Source of the DNA: an uncultured Eisenbergiella sp.
Lineage (GTDB): Bacteria; Bacillota; Clostridia; Lachnospirales; Lachnospiraceae
Reading direction: 5' to 3'
Assembly: GCA_947626995.1 (NCBI GenBank)
Contig: CANQUI010000018.1
Coordinates: 1 to 39,973 of the forward strand
DNA: 39,973 bases
Part shown: positions 8,200-16,958 of the stretch, in pieces
Layout of the letters: each line of letters begins with the position of its first letter
How positions within the stretch are numbered: position 1 is the first letter of the stretch
The notes under the pieces: model-generated
Told to the model about the DNA's origin: nothing
The model's database searches: none
What the model saw: only the letters and a program-made list of their open reading frames with translations
Position numbers and translations under genes: made by a program

Positions 8200-9699
8200 T
8201 TGGCGGTCATTCAGGATGTAAAGTATGTATTGATAGCCATTCCAGTTGTAATCATGCTGTGCGCGCTGGTTCTGATCATGGGACAGCGCAGGGAGAACCT
8301 GCTCAGGCAGACAAAAATGGGTGTAAGGGCACTGAAAAAGTGGATCATACCGGTTTTCATTCTTGCGGTCCTGTACGGAGCGGCCTGGCTGGGGGTAAAC
8401 CAGATGCAGATATCCATGCAGGCGTCGGTCATCATCGGATTTAATTATCCGGAAGCTTCCAGCGGTCTGAATCCCAACAGGACCCGTTTTAATATTTCCG
8501 AAATTCTTTCGGATAATATTCTGGAAAAGGCGATCACGGATGGAAACCTGAACAATGTCAGCGTGGACGATTTAAAGCAGAGTCTCAGTGTAACGCCTCT
8601 GCAGGCAGGTGACTCCATATCCACAAATCAGGTGTATATGTCTACGGAATACCAGCTGACCTACGAAGCCAGCAAAAATACGCTGCAGCTGGATCCGGGC
8701 AGTGTGGTGGATGCGGTGGCCGAGGCTTACTGTCAGGAATTTGTCAGCGCGTATTCCAGAAAGACGGACGTCCTGACGATGGATTTTTCCGATCTGGAGG
8801 ATCTGGATTACCTGGACATTGTAAATCTGTTCGATAAGAAATCCGAGTCCGTCGAGGAGTATGCAAACCTGCTTTCCTATGAGAACGCCTCCTTCCAGTC
8901 TGAGACTACAGGAGAAACATTCTCTTCCATCGCCGAGAAGATCCGGTCCTTCCGGGAGGTACAACTGGACAGGTTCGAGAGTTTTATTCTCTCTAATGGT
9001 CTCGCCAAAAACAGGGACCAGTATATAGCAAAGCTGAATTATGACAATACGATCACCCATCTGGATTATCTGAAAAATCTGGCGACTCACAATATCAATC
9101 TGGATGCCATTGACCGATATGAAAGAGATATGGCAACCATCGTTCTGATCCCCAGCGAGGATCTGGACGGGGAGTTTTATATGTCCAGAACGAAGATCGG
9201 CGTGGATTATTTTGCTGAGAATGCGGAACTGGCCATGCAGTCCGCCGCCAAGCACCAGCAGGATATGCAGTTCAACGATTATGCCATCAGCCAGATGATG
9301 GCGGCAGGCCGGGCGGAAAACCGGATAACCCAGGTGGAAAACATGCTGGAATCTTTAAAGAGCGAGTATCAGGTTTATGCGGGTCTTCTGGCGGACACAC
9401 TGGCGGATTATGACAAAAAAACCACCAACGATTATGTCAGTGTCGTTTCCGCACGCATCACTCATATCGGAAGCCGGGAGATCGGCAGAGCTGTTGTGCT
9501 GGCAGTCATTTTCTCCATTGTATTCTGCGTTCTGATCGTCGCGATGAGCGCAAAGAACGGTTCCTCCTATTACGGAAAGAGGGAACGGATAAAGAAAAAA
9601 AACAGGGCGCCGAAAAAAACAAAAGGCAGGAGCAGGAGACGATTCAGGGAAGAAGAGAATGGCAGCGAAGAAGAAACAGCGGAGGGAAATAAAAGATGA
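8200..9699 (+). CDS. Wzz-like polysaccharide co-polymerase, first of two
   Basis: The 499-residue protein has the layout of a chain-length determinant: membrane segments near the N-terminus (about 7-27 and 48-67), a long extracytoplasmic helical region and a C-terminal membrane segment (about 430-452). The second segment leads into a QMQISMQASVIIGFNYPEAS stretch similar to the start of the next gene's outer domain. The extra N-terminal segment is unusual for Wzz. The cytoplasmic tail is short and strongly basic, then acidic, with no kinase motifs. Start TTG 8200 follows GGAAGGAGGGGG. It overlaps the next gene at ATGA 9696. I infer that it pairs with that protein and the Wzy protein to set chain length. 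Family call rests on topology more than on motifs. Confidence 0.7.
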   Translation: MAVIQDVKYVLIAIPVVIMLCALVLIMGQRRENLLRQTKMGVRALKKWIIPVFILAVLYGAAWLGVNQMQISMQASVIIGFNYPEASSGLNPNRTRFNISEILSDNILEKAITDGNLNNVSVDDLKQSLSVTPLQAGDSISTNQVYMSTEYQLTYEASKNTLQLDPGSVVDAVAEAYCQEFVSAYSRKTDVLTMDFSDLEDLDYLDIVNLFDKKSESVEEYANLLSYENASFQSETTGETFSSIAEKIRSFREVQLDRFESFILSNGLAKNRDQYIAKLNYDNTITHLDYLKNLATHNINLDAIDRYERDMATIVLIPSEDLDGEFYMSRTKIGVDYFAENAELAMQSAAKHQQDMQFNDYAISQMMAAGRAENRITQVENMLESLKSEYQVYAGLLADTLADYDKKTTNDYVSVVSARITHIGSREIGRAVVLAVIFSIVFCVLIVAMSAKNGSSYYGKRERIKKKNRAPKKTKGRSRRRFREEENGSEEETAEGNKR

Positions 9700-11651
9700 A
9701 AAGATTTCGTGTTTTTGACTATATCAAACAATATCAAATACCGATCATCGTTCTGTCTCTTCTGGCCGGCGTAATATTCTATGGATATATGCAGACGAAG
9801 CAGACTTACACAGCCTCCGCTGTGATCAGCTATACCAACAGCCAGGCGGCGGAAGGTCTGGCGCCTGATGGGAGCAAGATCGACGTATCGGAAATATATT
9901 CTTCTCAGGCCATGACCCGTGTGTTTGAGCAGCTCGGGCTGGATTACAGTGAATATAATCTGGATGAACTGCGTTCCAGAGTGACGGTAACCGGAATTGT
10001 GACGGAGGAGGACAAAGCGGTTCAGGAGGCGGTGAACGCTACAGGCGAGCAGTCCACCGCGCAGCCTACCAGATATTATGTTTCCTTTAAGGCACTGCGG
10101 TCGGATTCCGATAATCCCGAGACCTTTGCCAGGCAGATCCTGGATAATCTTTTGAATGTTTATATTGAGAATTACGGCGAGAAGCATATTAACAGCCTGA
10201 TGGCTCCCAACGATATTTCCGGCCTGGATGAGAGAGATTATGATTATCTGGAGATGGCGGAGATTCTGGATGATTCTATTGAGAAGGCTGTGGTGGCTAT
10301 CAGCAAGAGTGTGAATGAGGACAATACCTTCCGCGCGGCGGCTAACGGCTATTCCTTCATGGATCTGTATCGGGAGTTCACTCATTTGAAAGAAGTAGAG
10401 CTGTCCAATGTTTACGCCTATATTTTGAATAATAAGGTGACGAAGGACAGGGACGCTCTGATCGCCAAGTATGAGAATCGTATTGAGAACTACGGGCTGA
10501 ACAATAACGCCAGTCAGACCAAGCTGGATGCCATCGATCGGGTCATCAATTCTTATGTGGAGATGATGAGGGAGTCCGGAAATACCGATATTACCTATGA
10601 TTATATCCTGGATGATGTTTATGACGACTGGGAGGAGGAACAGAAACCCGACCAGACGGTGGAATACGATGTCCTGATGACGGATTATGTAGACGACAGG
10701 GAAGACTTTGAGTGGACGCTCATCGAAGTAGCCTACTGCGAGTATATTCTCGATATCTTCAGAGGCGACGCAAATTTAGGAACCGGTCTGGATCTGGATG
10801 GTATCGAAACCGTAAATGAGGATCGTGTTGCGGAAGAAGGAACAGACGCTGATTCCAAAGAAGAAGCAGCAGAAGAAAAGCCGGAAACAGTTCCGATTAT
10901 CACTGGTGTCTATGCGGAGACCTCCCAGGAGGCCCTGGATACTACGGCGGCCATGATTTCCGAGCTGGTGGAAAAGACCAATCATCTGTACGAGATTCTG
11001 ATGGTGGTCAACCAGGAATTCAATGCTTTCTGCGGAGCTACCAATATCAATCTGCTGAGCAATATTGTGGTTATCGCTAACCAGAAAATCCTTCTGTACG
11101 CGGCGCTGGTGGTTGTTATTTTCCTGTGCGTATTCTGTGTGGCGGCTATTATCCTGGGACGTCTGGGAGATGTTGTGGACTACTATGTATACAGAGACAG
11201 GAAGTTCGATCTTCCCAACCGGATAGGCTGCGATAAATTTATGGAGGCTTACGCCAACCGGATGCTTCCCGATGATTTCGGATGCATTGTTCTGCGTCTG
11301 ATCCGGATCCAGGAGAAGAATTCCCTTTACGGCAGAGAGGCCATGGACCAGATGATGCTGAAGTTCAACAGCATTATCAAGGAGATCTTTCCGAAGAACG
11401 ACGACTGCTTTATCGCTCTGAACGGCGTGGGACAGTACATCATCTATTCCAGGAACATGTCAAAGGAGCATATGGACGCCTACGCGGAGTATCTGAGGAA
11501 CGAAGCGGAAAGCTACAACGCCACCGTGAACTGCAAGATTGAGTACGAGTGCGGAATGGCGGAATCCAGAACCTACAGCATTTACCGGATCAAGCTGCTT
11601 CTGGTCAACGCGCTGCACAATATCAAACCGGTGATCAGGGAGGCCGGCTGA
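9696..11651 (+). CDS. Wzz-like co-polymerase fused to a degenerate GGDEF domain
   Basis: Residues 15-33 and about 462-488 are membrane segments that flank an extracytoplasmic helical region, as in Wzz proteins. An acidic low-complexity stretch (about 370-395, EEGTDADSKEEAAEEKPE) interrupts it. After the second membrane segment, about 160 cytoplasmic residues resemble a GGDEF domain: FDLPNRIGCDKFMEAY matches the LTGLPNR entry motif, and LNGVGQYIIYS (about 576-583) sits where R-x-GGDEF-x-x-L is expected. The catalytic residues are gone, so it should not make cyclic-di-GMP, but it might bind it or another partner. The fusion is the notable point. It overlaps the preceding gene by 4 bp and is followed 20 bp later by the polymerase gene. 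The Wzz part is called from topology; the GGDEF part from motifs. Confidence 0.75.
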   Translation: MKRFRVFDYIKQYQIPIIVLSLLAGVIFYGYMQTKQTYTASAVISYTNSQAAEGLAPDGSKIDVSEIYSSQAMTRVFEQLGLDYSEYNLDELRSRVTVTGIVTEEDKAVQEAVNATGEQSTAQPTRYYVSFKALRSDSDNPETFARQILDNLLNVYIENYGEKHINSLMAPNDISGLDERDYDYLEMAEILDDSIEKAVVAISKSVNEDNTFRAAANGYSFMDLYREFTHLKEVELSNVYAYILNNKVTKDRDALIAKYENRIENYGLNNNASQTKLDAIDRVINSYVEMMRESGNTDITYDYILDDVYDDWEEEQKPDQTVEYDVLMTDYVDDREDFEWTLIEVAYCEYILDIFRGDANLGTGLDLDGIETVNEDRVAEEGTDADSKEEAAEEKPETVPIITGVYAETSQEALDTTAAMISELVEKTNHLYEILMVVNQEFNAFCGATNINLLSNIVVIANQKILLYAALVVVIFLCVFCVAAIILGRLGDVVDYYVYRDRKFDLPNRIGCDKFMEAYANRMLPDDFGCIVLRLIRIQEKNSLYGREAMDQMMLKFNSIIKEIFPKNDDCFIALNGVGQYIIYSRNMSKEHMDAYAEYLRNEAESYNATVNCKIEYECGMAESRTYSIYRIKLLLVNALHNIKPVIREAG

Positions 11652-11671
11652 CGGCTGGATAAGGAGAAGCT

Positions 11672-12940
11672 ATGGCCTGGGAAAAAATTAAAACAGGATT
11701 GCTTTTTATTATTTATATTGCAGTGACGGCGCTGATGTACAATGCGCTGGGCTGGATTCCCGAGGGCGTGTCCATCGGCGGATTTACATTCATGTATATG
11801 TATCTGCTTGGAATAGGTATCGCCGTACTGGTGGTTGTGGCCTTCCTCATTCATCCCCAGGTGCCCCGGGCCTGGCTGCTGCTGAAGTATGTGATATGGA
11901 TCTGTATGCCGTTTTTGGTTAATATCTTTATTTCGCTGATTGTCTGGGTGATGGATATGTCAGCGCCGAACGTGATTATCCGGGGCACATTCTACTCTGT
12001 TTATCAGATACTGGCTGTTGTGGTGGCGGCGGCAGCCTTCTATCTCTTCGGGGACAGGGGGCTTGAGTATCATTTTATCGGACTTGTGCTGGCAAGTACG
12101 ATGACCATGGTCACAGCCATGATCGACGGCGGTGTAGCCGAATTTCTGGATGAATTCCGGGTGCTTCTGGTTTCCGGGGCCATGGAAACGGGCGAGCTGA
12201 TGAAACGTATGGAAATGACGGGCCATACCTACGCCTTTGGGATGTATATTGTGTATTTCCTGCTGTTCAACAAAGGCCGCAGGCGGGATATCCTGGCGCT
12301 TGCGGTCTCGATCCTGTTTTTTGTCATGGAGTTTAAGCGGAGCGCTCTGGCCGCTCTGATCGTCACCCTGGTGATCGGTTTGATTCTGCGTCCCATGCCT
12401 GACAGGGGCAAAAGGGCTTTCCTTGGGTTCGGCGGAGTCATTCTGGTGCTCGTGAGCTTTGTCTATGTGTGGATGATCAAGTCCGGACTTTATGAAACGC
12501 TGACGGATATGCTGGGCATCGATACCAGCGGAAGATCGCTGATGTATTCCAGTGCCAGCTCCTATTATGAGTTCAGTCCGTTCTTTCGGGGAACCGGACT
12601 GGGGTATGTTTCCAAGATGCTTGAGACAGGCGAAATGTACCTGGGAGTCACTATTTCCGATCTGCACAACGACTTTCTGCGTCAGTTTATCGAACAGGGC
12701 TTCTGGGGATACCTTCTGTGGATCATAGCCATGTTTATCGGAAGGATCCGGCTGTTTCTGTCCCGCAGCACGACGCTGGGCGTCATTGCCTTTGTAATCA
12801 GTGTGTTCTGTTTTGTTACATTCTTTTCGGAAAATATGTACTTCCTCTTTTATGGAAATATTCCCATGGCGGTTCTGATGATGGGACATCATTTTGAGGA
12901 GCAGGTTGAGAAAGAGAAGGAAATCAGTACATGGCTGTAA
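11672..12940 (+). CDS. Wzy-like O-antigen/EPS polymerase
   Basis: The 422-residue protein is polytopic, with about eleven to twelve hydrophobic segments, and has the large extracytoplasmic loop typical of Wzy/WaaL proteins (about residues 275-345, with DTSGRSLMYSSASSYYEFSPFFRGTGLGYV and LHNDFLRQFIEQGFWGYLLWI). The GTGLGY and LHNDFL elements are the usual hallmarks of the family. It would join lipid-linked repeat units on the outer membrane face of the cytoplasmic membrane. AAGGAG upstream of ATG 11672 fits. Its position right after the two Wzz-like genes and before a glycosyltransferase supports the role. The 3' end overlaps the next gene by 10 bp. Confidence 0.88.
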   Translation: MAWEKIKTGLLFIIYIAVTALMYNALGWIPEGVSIGGFTFMYMYLLGIGIAVLVVVAFLIHPQVPRAWLLLKYVIWICMPFLVNIFISLIVWVMDMSAPNVIIRGTFYSVYQILAVVVAAAAFYLFGDRGLEYHFIGLVLASTMTMVTAMIDGGVAEFLDEFRVLLVSGAMETGELMKRMEMTGHTYAFGMYIVYFLLFNKGRRRDILALAVSILFFVMEFKRSALAALIVTLVIGLILRPMPDRGKRAFLGFGGVILVLVSFVYVWMIKSGLYETLTDMLGIDTSGRSLMYSSASSYYEFSPFFRGTGLGYVSKMLETGEMYLGVTISDLHNDFLRQFIEQGFWGYLLWIIAMFIGRIRLFLSRSTTLGVIAFVISVFCFVTFFSENMYFLFYGNIPMAVLMMGHHFEEQVEKEKEISTWL

Positions 12941-14061
12941 AGAGAATCTGTATCTTTATGCACCGCTTTGACGGGGGCGGGGCGGAAAAAATGACGGTGA
13001 TCCTGGCCAATGAGCTCCGACGCCGGGGGCATAAGGTGGTGTTCTGTGTCCGGTATGATTACGGGGAGACCCGACGTCTGCTGGATAAGCGAATCCCTGT
13101 GCTGGATATGAAGGTATCCGAGACGTCCAGAGTGCGTAAAAACCTGAAAAATATCCTTTATTTACGAAGGCTGATGGTGGCGAAGGGGAGATTCGATATT
13201 CTCCTCTCTGTGACGGCGGAGATGAGTCAGGTGGCCATGGCCGCAGCCTGGATGAATCCCGGACGGATGCCTGTGGCGGCTGTTATTCATAACACTCTGT
13301 CTCAGGAGACCCACAGCTTCCAGAGAATCCGTAATATCCTTTACCCCCTTCTGGACAGAAGCATGGATGGCGTGATCGCCGTGTCGGAGGCGGTGAGAGA
13401 GGATTATATCCGGCTCTGCAAAGCGGACGCCGGCCATGTTTTTACAGCGTATAACCCGGTGATATTTGACGAAATTTTCCAGCTGGCGGAAGAGAAGACA
13501 GGACATCCCTGGCTGGAAACTCCGCGAAGCTGGAAGACCCTAGTGCTGGCAGGACGTTTATCTTATCAGAAAAACCATCAGCTGATGCTGAAGGCTTTGC
13601 GGCGGCTGCGCAGGGAGGGAGACTGGAGACTGATTCTTCTGGGAACCGGCGAGCTGGAGGAGGAACTGAAACAGCTGTGCCGCCGTCTGCGGATAGAGGA
13701 GTGGGTGGACTTCAAAGGGTATGTGGAGAATCCCTACGCTTATTTTTCCGCGGCGGACTGTGTCGTGTTAAGTTCGCGGTTTGAAGGTCTTCCCACCGTT
13801 CTGATCGAGGCTCTGGCCTGCGGGAGCACCATCGTGAGTACGGACTGTCCCTCAGGTCCCAGGGAGATTCTCGGGGACGGGGTGTACGGCACTCTGGTTC
13901 CGGTTGACGACAGCCGCGCTCTGGCGGAGGGAATCCGAAAAGCGGTATCCGGGAAGACTGACAAAGAGAAACGGATCAAAAGGAGTCTGGATTTTTCCGT
14001 GGAGAAATCCGTCAATCGTTATCTGGAAATTATAGATCATATCCTGCAGGGCAGGAAATAA
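12931..14061 (+). CDS. GT4-family glycosyltransferase
   Basis: This 376-residue retaining glycosyltransferase has the GT-B fold. The N-terminal half starts with the donor/acceptor loop GGGAEKMTVILANELRRRGH, and the C-terminal half carries VLAGRLSYQKNHQLMLKAL and the nucleotide-sugar motif SSRFEGLPTVLIEALACG with the paired glutamates of the E-x7-E signature. It would transfer a sugar to the growing lipid-linked repeat unit in the cytoplasm. It overlaps the polymerase gene by 10 bp. About 50 bp of its 3' end (from 14011) are repeated at 15215 as part of a tandem duplication. Donor and acceptor are unknown. Confidence 0.93.
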   Translation: MAVKRICIFMHRFDGGGAEKMTVILANELRRRGHKVVFCVRYDYGETRRLLDKRIPVLDMKVSETSRVRKNLKNILYLRRLMVAKGRFDILLSVTAEMSQVAMAAAWMNPGRMPVAAVIHNTLSQETHSFQRIRNILYPLLDRSMDGVIAVSEAVREDYIRLCKADAGHVFTAYNPVIFDEIFQLAEEKTGHPWLETPRSWKTLVLAGRLSYQKNHQLMLKALRRLRREGDWRLILLGTGELEEELKQLCRRLRIEEWVDFKGYVENPYAYFSAADCVVLSSRFEGLPTVLIEALACGSTIVSTDCPSGPREILGDGVYGTLVPVDDSRALAEGIRKAVSGKTDKEKRIKRSLDFSVEKSVNRYLEIIDHILQGRK

Positions 14062-14080
14062 GGAGAGGGGAATCATTGGA

Positions 14081-15181
14081 ATGAAAAAAACAATTACAGT
14101 CACAGCAGGGCTTCTGGCTGTCGCTGCGGCTCTGTTTATGAACTTCAGGGTAGAAGCGTCTTCTGTGAAGACCGGGGAGGAAACAGGCAGAGCGATTCTG
14201 TATCAGGTGACCCCGGACGTGTATGAGCAGCTGTCCGGAGGAGCTGTTACGGAGCAGTCTGATCCGGCCTGGAATACCTATACCGTGTATGTGGAAGATC
14301 AGTTCGATCATCCGGATTCCATGACGGTGACGTTTACACGGGATGAAGATCACCTGGTTACCGCTTACGGGGACGACGGTTCCTTCAATAGTCAGTGGAC
14401 TTTCGGCAGCGGAACCCATACCATACCTTTTTCCCCAGAGGATACCTTCTTTCATATCGCGGTTCACGACGAGGACGAGACCGGTCTGGATCTGCGGGAA
14501 CAGGGAGGAGAACCGGAGGAAAGCGGCCCCTATGCGGGAAAGTATCTGTCGGTTCTGGGAGACAGTATAACCGCTTATTATGGATACGTCGAAGAAGATT
14601 TTTATGCCCCCAACACTCCTGATGAGATGCCTGTGACTGATATGTGGTGGTATGAGATGGCCCGCCTGACCGGTATGAATATCTGTACAATCAACGCCAG
14701 CGGAGGTTCCGGTGTTACACAATTAGATTTCGATGAACGTTTTATGGGAAACGGGGACCGGAGCAGGCACCTGTCTAATGGGGGTCAGGATCCGGATGTG
14801 ATCTGTGTACTTCTGGGTATCAACGACCTGATCAGTCAGGTGAATATAAGACGACTTCGCCGGGAGTACGATGGGATGGTGCAGATTATCCAGGACGAAT
14901 ATCCGGAGGCGGAAATCTGGCTGTGTACCTACTATGAAATTCCGGGGTATCTGCAGGATCTTGAGGGTAAACTGAATCAGGTTATCCGGTCCGTGGCAGA
15001 GGCCCGGAGTGTGAATGTGCTGGAACTTGATGGCAGCGGCCTGGGTCTGACAGATATTGAGAACAGGTTCAAGGATTATGATCCGGATTCCGGAAACGCT
15101 CTGCATCCCAATGCCAACGGACAGAAGATCCTGGGCAGGTGGGCTGCGGAGAAGCTGCTGGAGGCAGCGGATCAGGGATGA
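14081..15181 (+). CDS. Secreted or anchored SGNH-family protein, tandem copy 1
   Basis: The 366-residue protein begins with a signal-like segment (MKKTITVTAGLLAVAAALF). Residues about 40-145 form a beta-rich domain (TVYVEDQFDHPDSMTVTFT). An SGNH hydrolase domain follows: LSVLGDSITAYYG with Ser162, NASGGSGVTQ with the block II glycine, LLGINDLI with the block III Asn, and NALHPNANGQKILGRW with His342. At the position of the catalytic Asp of D-x-x-H there is Asn (NALH), although an Asp lies nearby (DPDSGN). It is a likely deacetylase or transacetylase for the polymer, or an inactive version. The downstream copy at 15285 lies exactly 1,204 bp away. AGGAGAGG upstream supports the start. Confidence 0.85.
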   Translation: MKKTITVTAGLLAVAAALFMNFRVEASSVKTGEETGRAILYQVTPDVYEQLSGGAVTEQSDPAWNTYTVYVEDQFDHPDSMTVTFTRDEDHLVTAYGDDGSFNSQWTFGSGTHTIPFSPEDTFFHIAVHDEDETGLDLREQGGEPEESGPYAGKYLSVLGDSITAYYGYVEEDFYAPNTPDEMPVTDMWWYEMARLTGMNICTINASGGSGVTQLDFDERFMGNGDRSRHLSNGGQDPDVICVLLGINDLISQVNIRRLRREYDGMVQIIQDEYPEAEIWLCTYYEIPGYLQDLEGKLNQVIRSVAEARSVNVLELDGSGLGLTDIENRFKDYDPDSGNALHPNANGQKILGRWAAEKLLEAADQG

Positions 15182-15272
15182 GGTGAATAGTATATTCAGG
15201 AACCGTGAAGATTTGTCGATCAATATCTGGAAATCATAAACTGAATTCTGCGGGGAAAGAAATAAGGAGAGG
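15178..15272 (+). pseudogene. Duplication scar: relics of an acetyltransferase start and a GT4 tail
   Basis: Bases 15182-15212 match the start of the acetyltransferase gene at 16386-16416, but its ATG has become ATA (15192-15194). From 15213 the sequence matches the last codons of the GT4 gene (ATCTGGAAAT, then GCAGGG/GCGGGG) up to AAATAAGGAGAG, the ribosome site of the next SGNH gene. The junction therefore fuses two gene ends that are 1.2 kb apart in the parent arrangement. It has no coding role. Confidence 0.85.
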
Positions 15273-15284
15273 ATGGTTCACCGG

Positions 15285-16385
15285 ATGAAGAAAACAATCG
15301 CAGTCACAGCAGGTATTCTGGCTGTCGCGGCAGCCGCAGCGGCCGCAGCTCTGATTTTTCTGAAGCCCCGGGAGAAAACAGGCAGAGCAATTCTGTATCA
15401 GGTCACCCGGGACGTATATGAGCAGCTGTCCGGAGGAGCCATAGCAGAGCAGTCGGATCCGGCCTGGAACACTTATACGGTATATGTGAAAGATCAGTTC
15501 GATCATCCGGATTCCATGACAGTTACCTTTACACGGGAGGAGGAACACCTGGTTACCGCTTACCGGGATGACGGCTCCTTCAACGGCCGGTGGATTTTCG
15601 GCAGCGGAACTCATACCATACCTTTTTCCGTGCGGGATGCCTTCTTCCATATCGCGGTCCATGACGAGGACGAAACCGGTCTGGGTCTGCGGGGACAGGG
15701 AGGAGAACCGGAGGGAAGCGGTCCCTATGCGGGAAAGTATCTGTCGGTTCTGGGAGACAGCATAAGTTCCTATGCCGGATACATCGAAGAAGGTTATTCT
15801 GCAGGTTACAGCGCTGCGGATGATATGTCCGTGACCGATATGTGGTGGTATGAGATGGCCCGCCTGACCGGCATGAACATCTGCGCCGTGAATGCCAGTG
15901 CGGGTTCCGGCGTCACCAACTTAAGCGGTGACGAATTTTTTATGGGAAACGGGGACCGGAGCAGGCACCTGGATAAGGCGGGCCGGGATCCGGACGTGAT
16001 TTGTGTGCTTCTGGGGATTAATGATTTTTTCAAACAGGTGGATATGGAGCAGTTCGGCCGGGAGTATGAGGAGATGGTGCAGATCATCCAGGACGAATAT
16101 CCGGAGGCGGAGGTCAGGCTGTGCACTTATTATGAATTTCCCGGGTATCTGACGGAGATGAATCTTACGGACGAACTGAATCAGACCATCCGGGATGCGG
16201 CAGAGGAGCGGGACGTGAAGGTGCTGGAGCTTGAGGGCTGCGGCCTGGGCCTGACAGAGCCTGAGAACCGTTTTACCGATTATGATCCGGCCACCGGAAA
16301 CGGCGTGCATCCCAATGCCGGCGGACAGAAGATCCTGGGCAGGTGGGCTGCTGAGAAGCTGCTGGAGACAGAGGATCAGGGATGA
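15285..16385 (+). CDS. Secreted or anchored SGNH-family protein, tandem copy 2
   Basis: This paralog of the gene at 14081 has the same order: a signal or anchor segment (with an alanine-rich run, about residues 8-28), a beta-rich domain, then the SGNH domain with LSVLGDSISSYAG (Ser159), NASAGSGVTN, LLGINDFF and NGVHPNAGGQKILGRW. Asn again replaces the Asp of D-x-x-H. Differences cluster around the active-site entrance (YIEEGYSAGYSAAD against YVEEDFYAPNTPDE) and the EQFGREYEEM region, so the copies may have different substrates. ATG 15285 is chosen by alignment with copy 1; ATG 15273 is in frame but too near the AGGAGAGG site. The next gene starts 10 bp after the stop. Confidence 0.85.
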   Translation: MKKTIAVTAGILAVAAAAAAAALIFLKPREKTGRAILYQVTRDVYEQLSGGAIAEQSDPAWNTYTVYVKDQFDHPDSMTVTFTREEEHLVTAYRDDGSFNGRWIFGSGTHTIPFSVRDAFFHIAVHDEDETGLGLRGQGGEPEGSGPYAGKYLSVLGDSISSYAGYIEEGYSAGYSAADDMSVTDMWWYEMARLTGMNICAVNASAGSGVTNLSGDEFFMGNGDRSRHLDKAGRDPDVICVLLGINDFFKQVDMEQFGREYEEMVQIIQDEYPEAEVRLCTYYEFPGYLTEMNLTDELNQTIRDAAEERDVKVLELEGCGLGLTEPENRFTDYDPATGNGVHPNAGGQKILGRWAAEKLLETEDQG

Positions 16386-16395
16386 GGTGAACAGT

Positions 16396-16947
16396 ATGAT
16401 CAGGAATCGTGAAGAACTGAAAAAATGCCTGGCTGCAGACCGGGCCAGAACGGAGGTCGGGATGCTGCCCCGATGGATACGGGGCTTTGTGTGCAGGGAG
16501 TTTTATTTCCTGATCTGGTGTTATATTAAAGCGCTTCGCATGGAGGAATACCATACGGGACAGAAAGGATTTTATCACAGGCTGTTCCATTATTTCTGGA
16601 GGAGAAAAAGGAACCGTTACGGAGAGAAGACGGGGATCTTCCTTGAGCCGGAGGTGTGCGGCCCGGGACTTTGTATATGGCATAATAACGTGGTGGTAAA
16701 CTCACGGGCTGTCATAGGGAGAAACTGCACCTTCCATGGAAACAACTGTGTTGGAAATGACGGTTTTTCTCAGGAAGCGCCTGTGCTGGGGAATTCCGTT
16801 ACTCTGGGAACGGGGGCTTCCGTGATCGGAGACGTCACTCTTGCGGACGGAATTACCGTGGGAGCGGGAGCGGTGGTGCTTCATTCCTTTCATGAGCCGG
16901 GGATCACGCTGGTGGGAATTCCCGCAAGACCTTTGAAGCGTCCTTGA
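16396..16947 (+). CDS. Serine-acetyltransferase-like hexapeptide acetyltransferase
   Basis: The 183-residue protein has an N-terminal helical, basic part and a C-terminal left-handed beta-helix made of hexapeptide repeats (NSRAVIGRNCTFHGNNCVGND, GNSVTLGTGASVIGDVTLADGITVGAGAVV). The end GIPARPLKRP matches CysE-type O-acetyltransferases. Within an EPS operon these enzymes acetylate sugar hydroxyls from acetyl-CoA in the cytoplasm. GATGAGGTGAACAGT lies before ATG 16396. A longer open frame begins upstream inside the SGNH gene but has no ribosome site. A relic of this gene's start persists at 15192. A related gene lies at 23046. Confidence 0.85.
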   Translation: MIRNREELKKCLAADRARTEVGMLPRWIRGFVCREFYFLIWCYIKALRMEEYHTGQKGFYHRLFHYFWRRKRNRYGEKTGIFLEPEVCGPGLCIWHNNVVVNSRAVIGRNCTFHGNNCVGNDGFSQEAPVLGNSVTLGTGASVIGDVTLADGITVGAGAVVLHSFHEPGITLVGIPARPLKRP

Positions 16948-16958
16948 GGAGGAAAGCT

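Larger units (their letters stand above)
14011..16418 (+). repeat. 1,204-bp direct tandem duplication spanning the SGNH gene
   Basis: Unit 1 (14011 to about 15214) and unit 2 (15215 to about 16418) align with a constant offset of 1,204 bp: SGNH starts 14081/15285, stops 15181/16385, acetyltransferase start 15192 (relic)/16396, GT4 tail 14011/15215 (relic). Each unit runs from the last codons of the GT4 gene to the first codons of the acetyltransferase gene. The copies have diverged, so the event is not recent. Confidence 0.9.

Noticed and set aside
11960-12892. 310-codon minus-strand frame opposite the Wzy gene, rich in His, Gln and Lys
   Set aside because: The composition is what the complement of a hydrophobic membrane protein gives; no membrane or domain motif is present.
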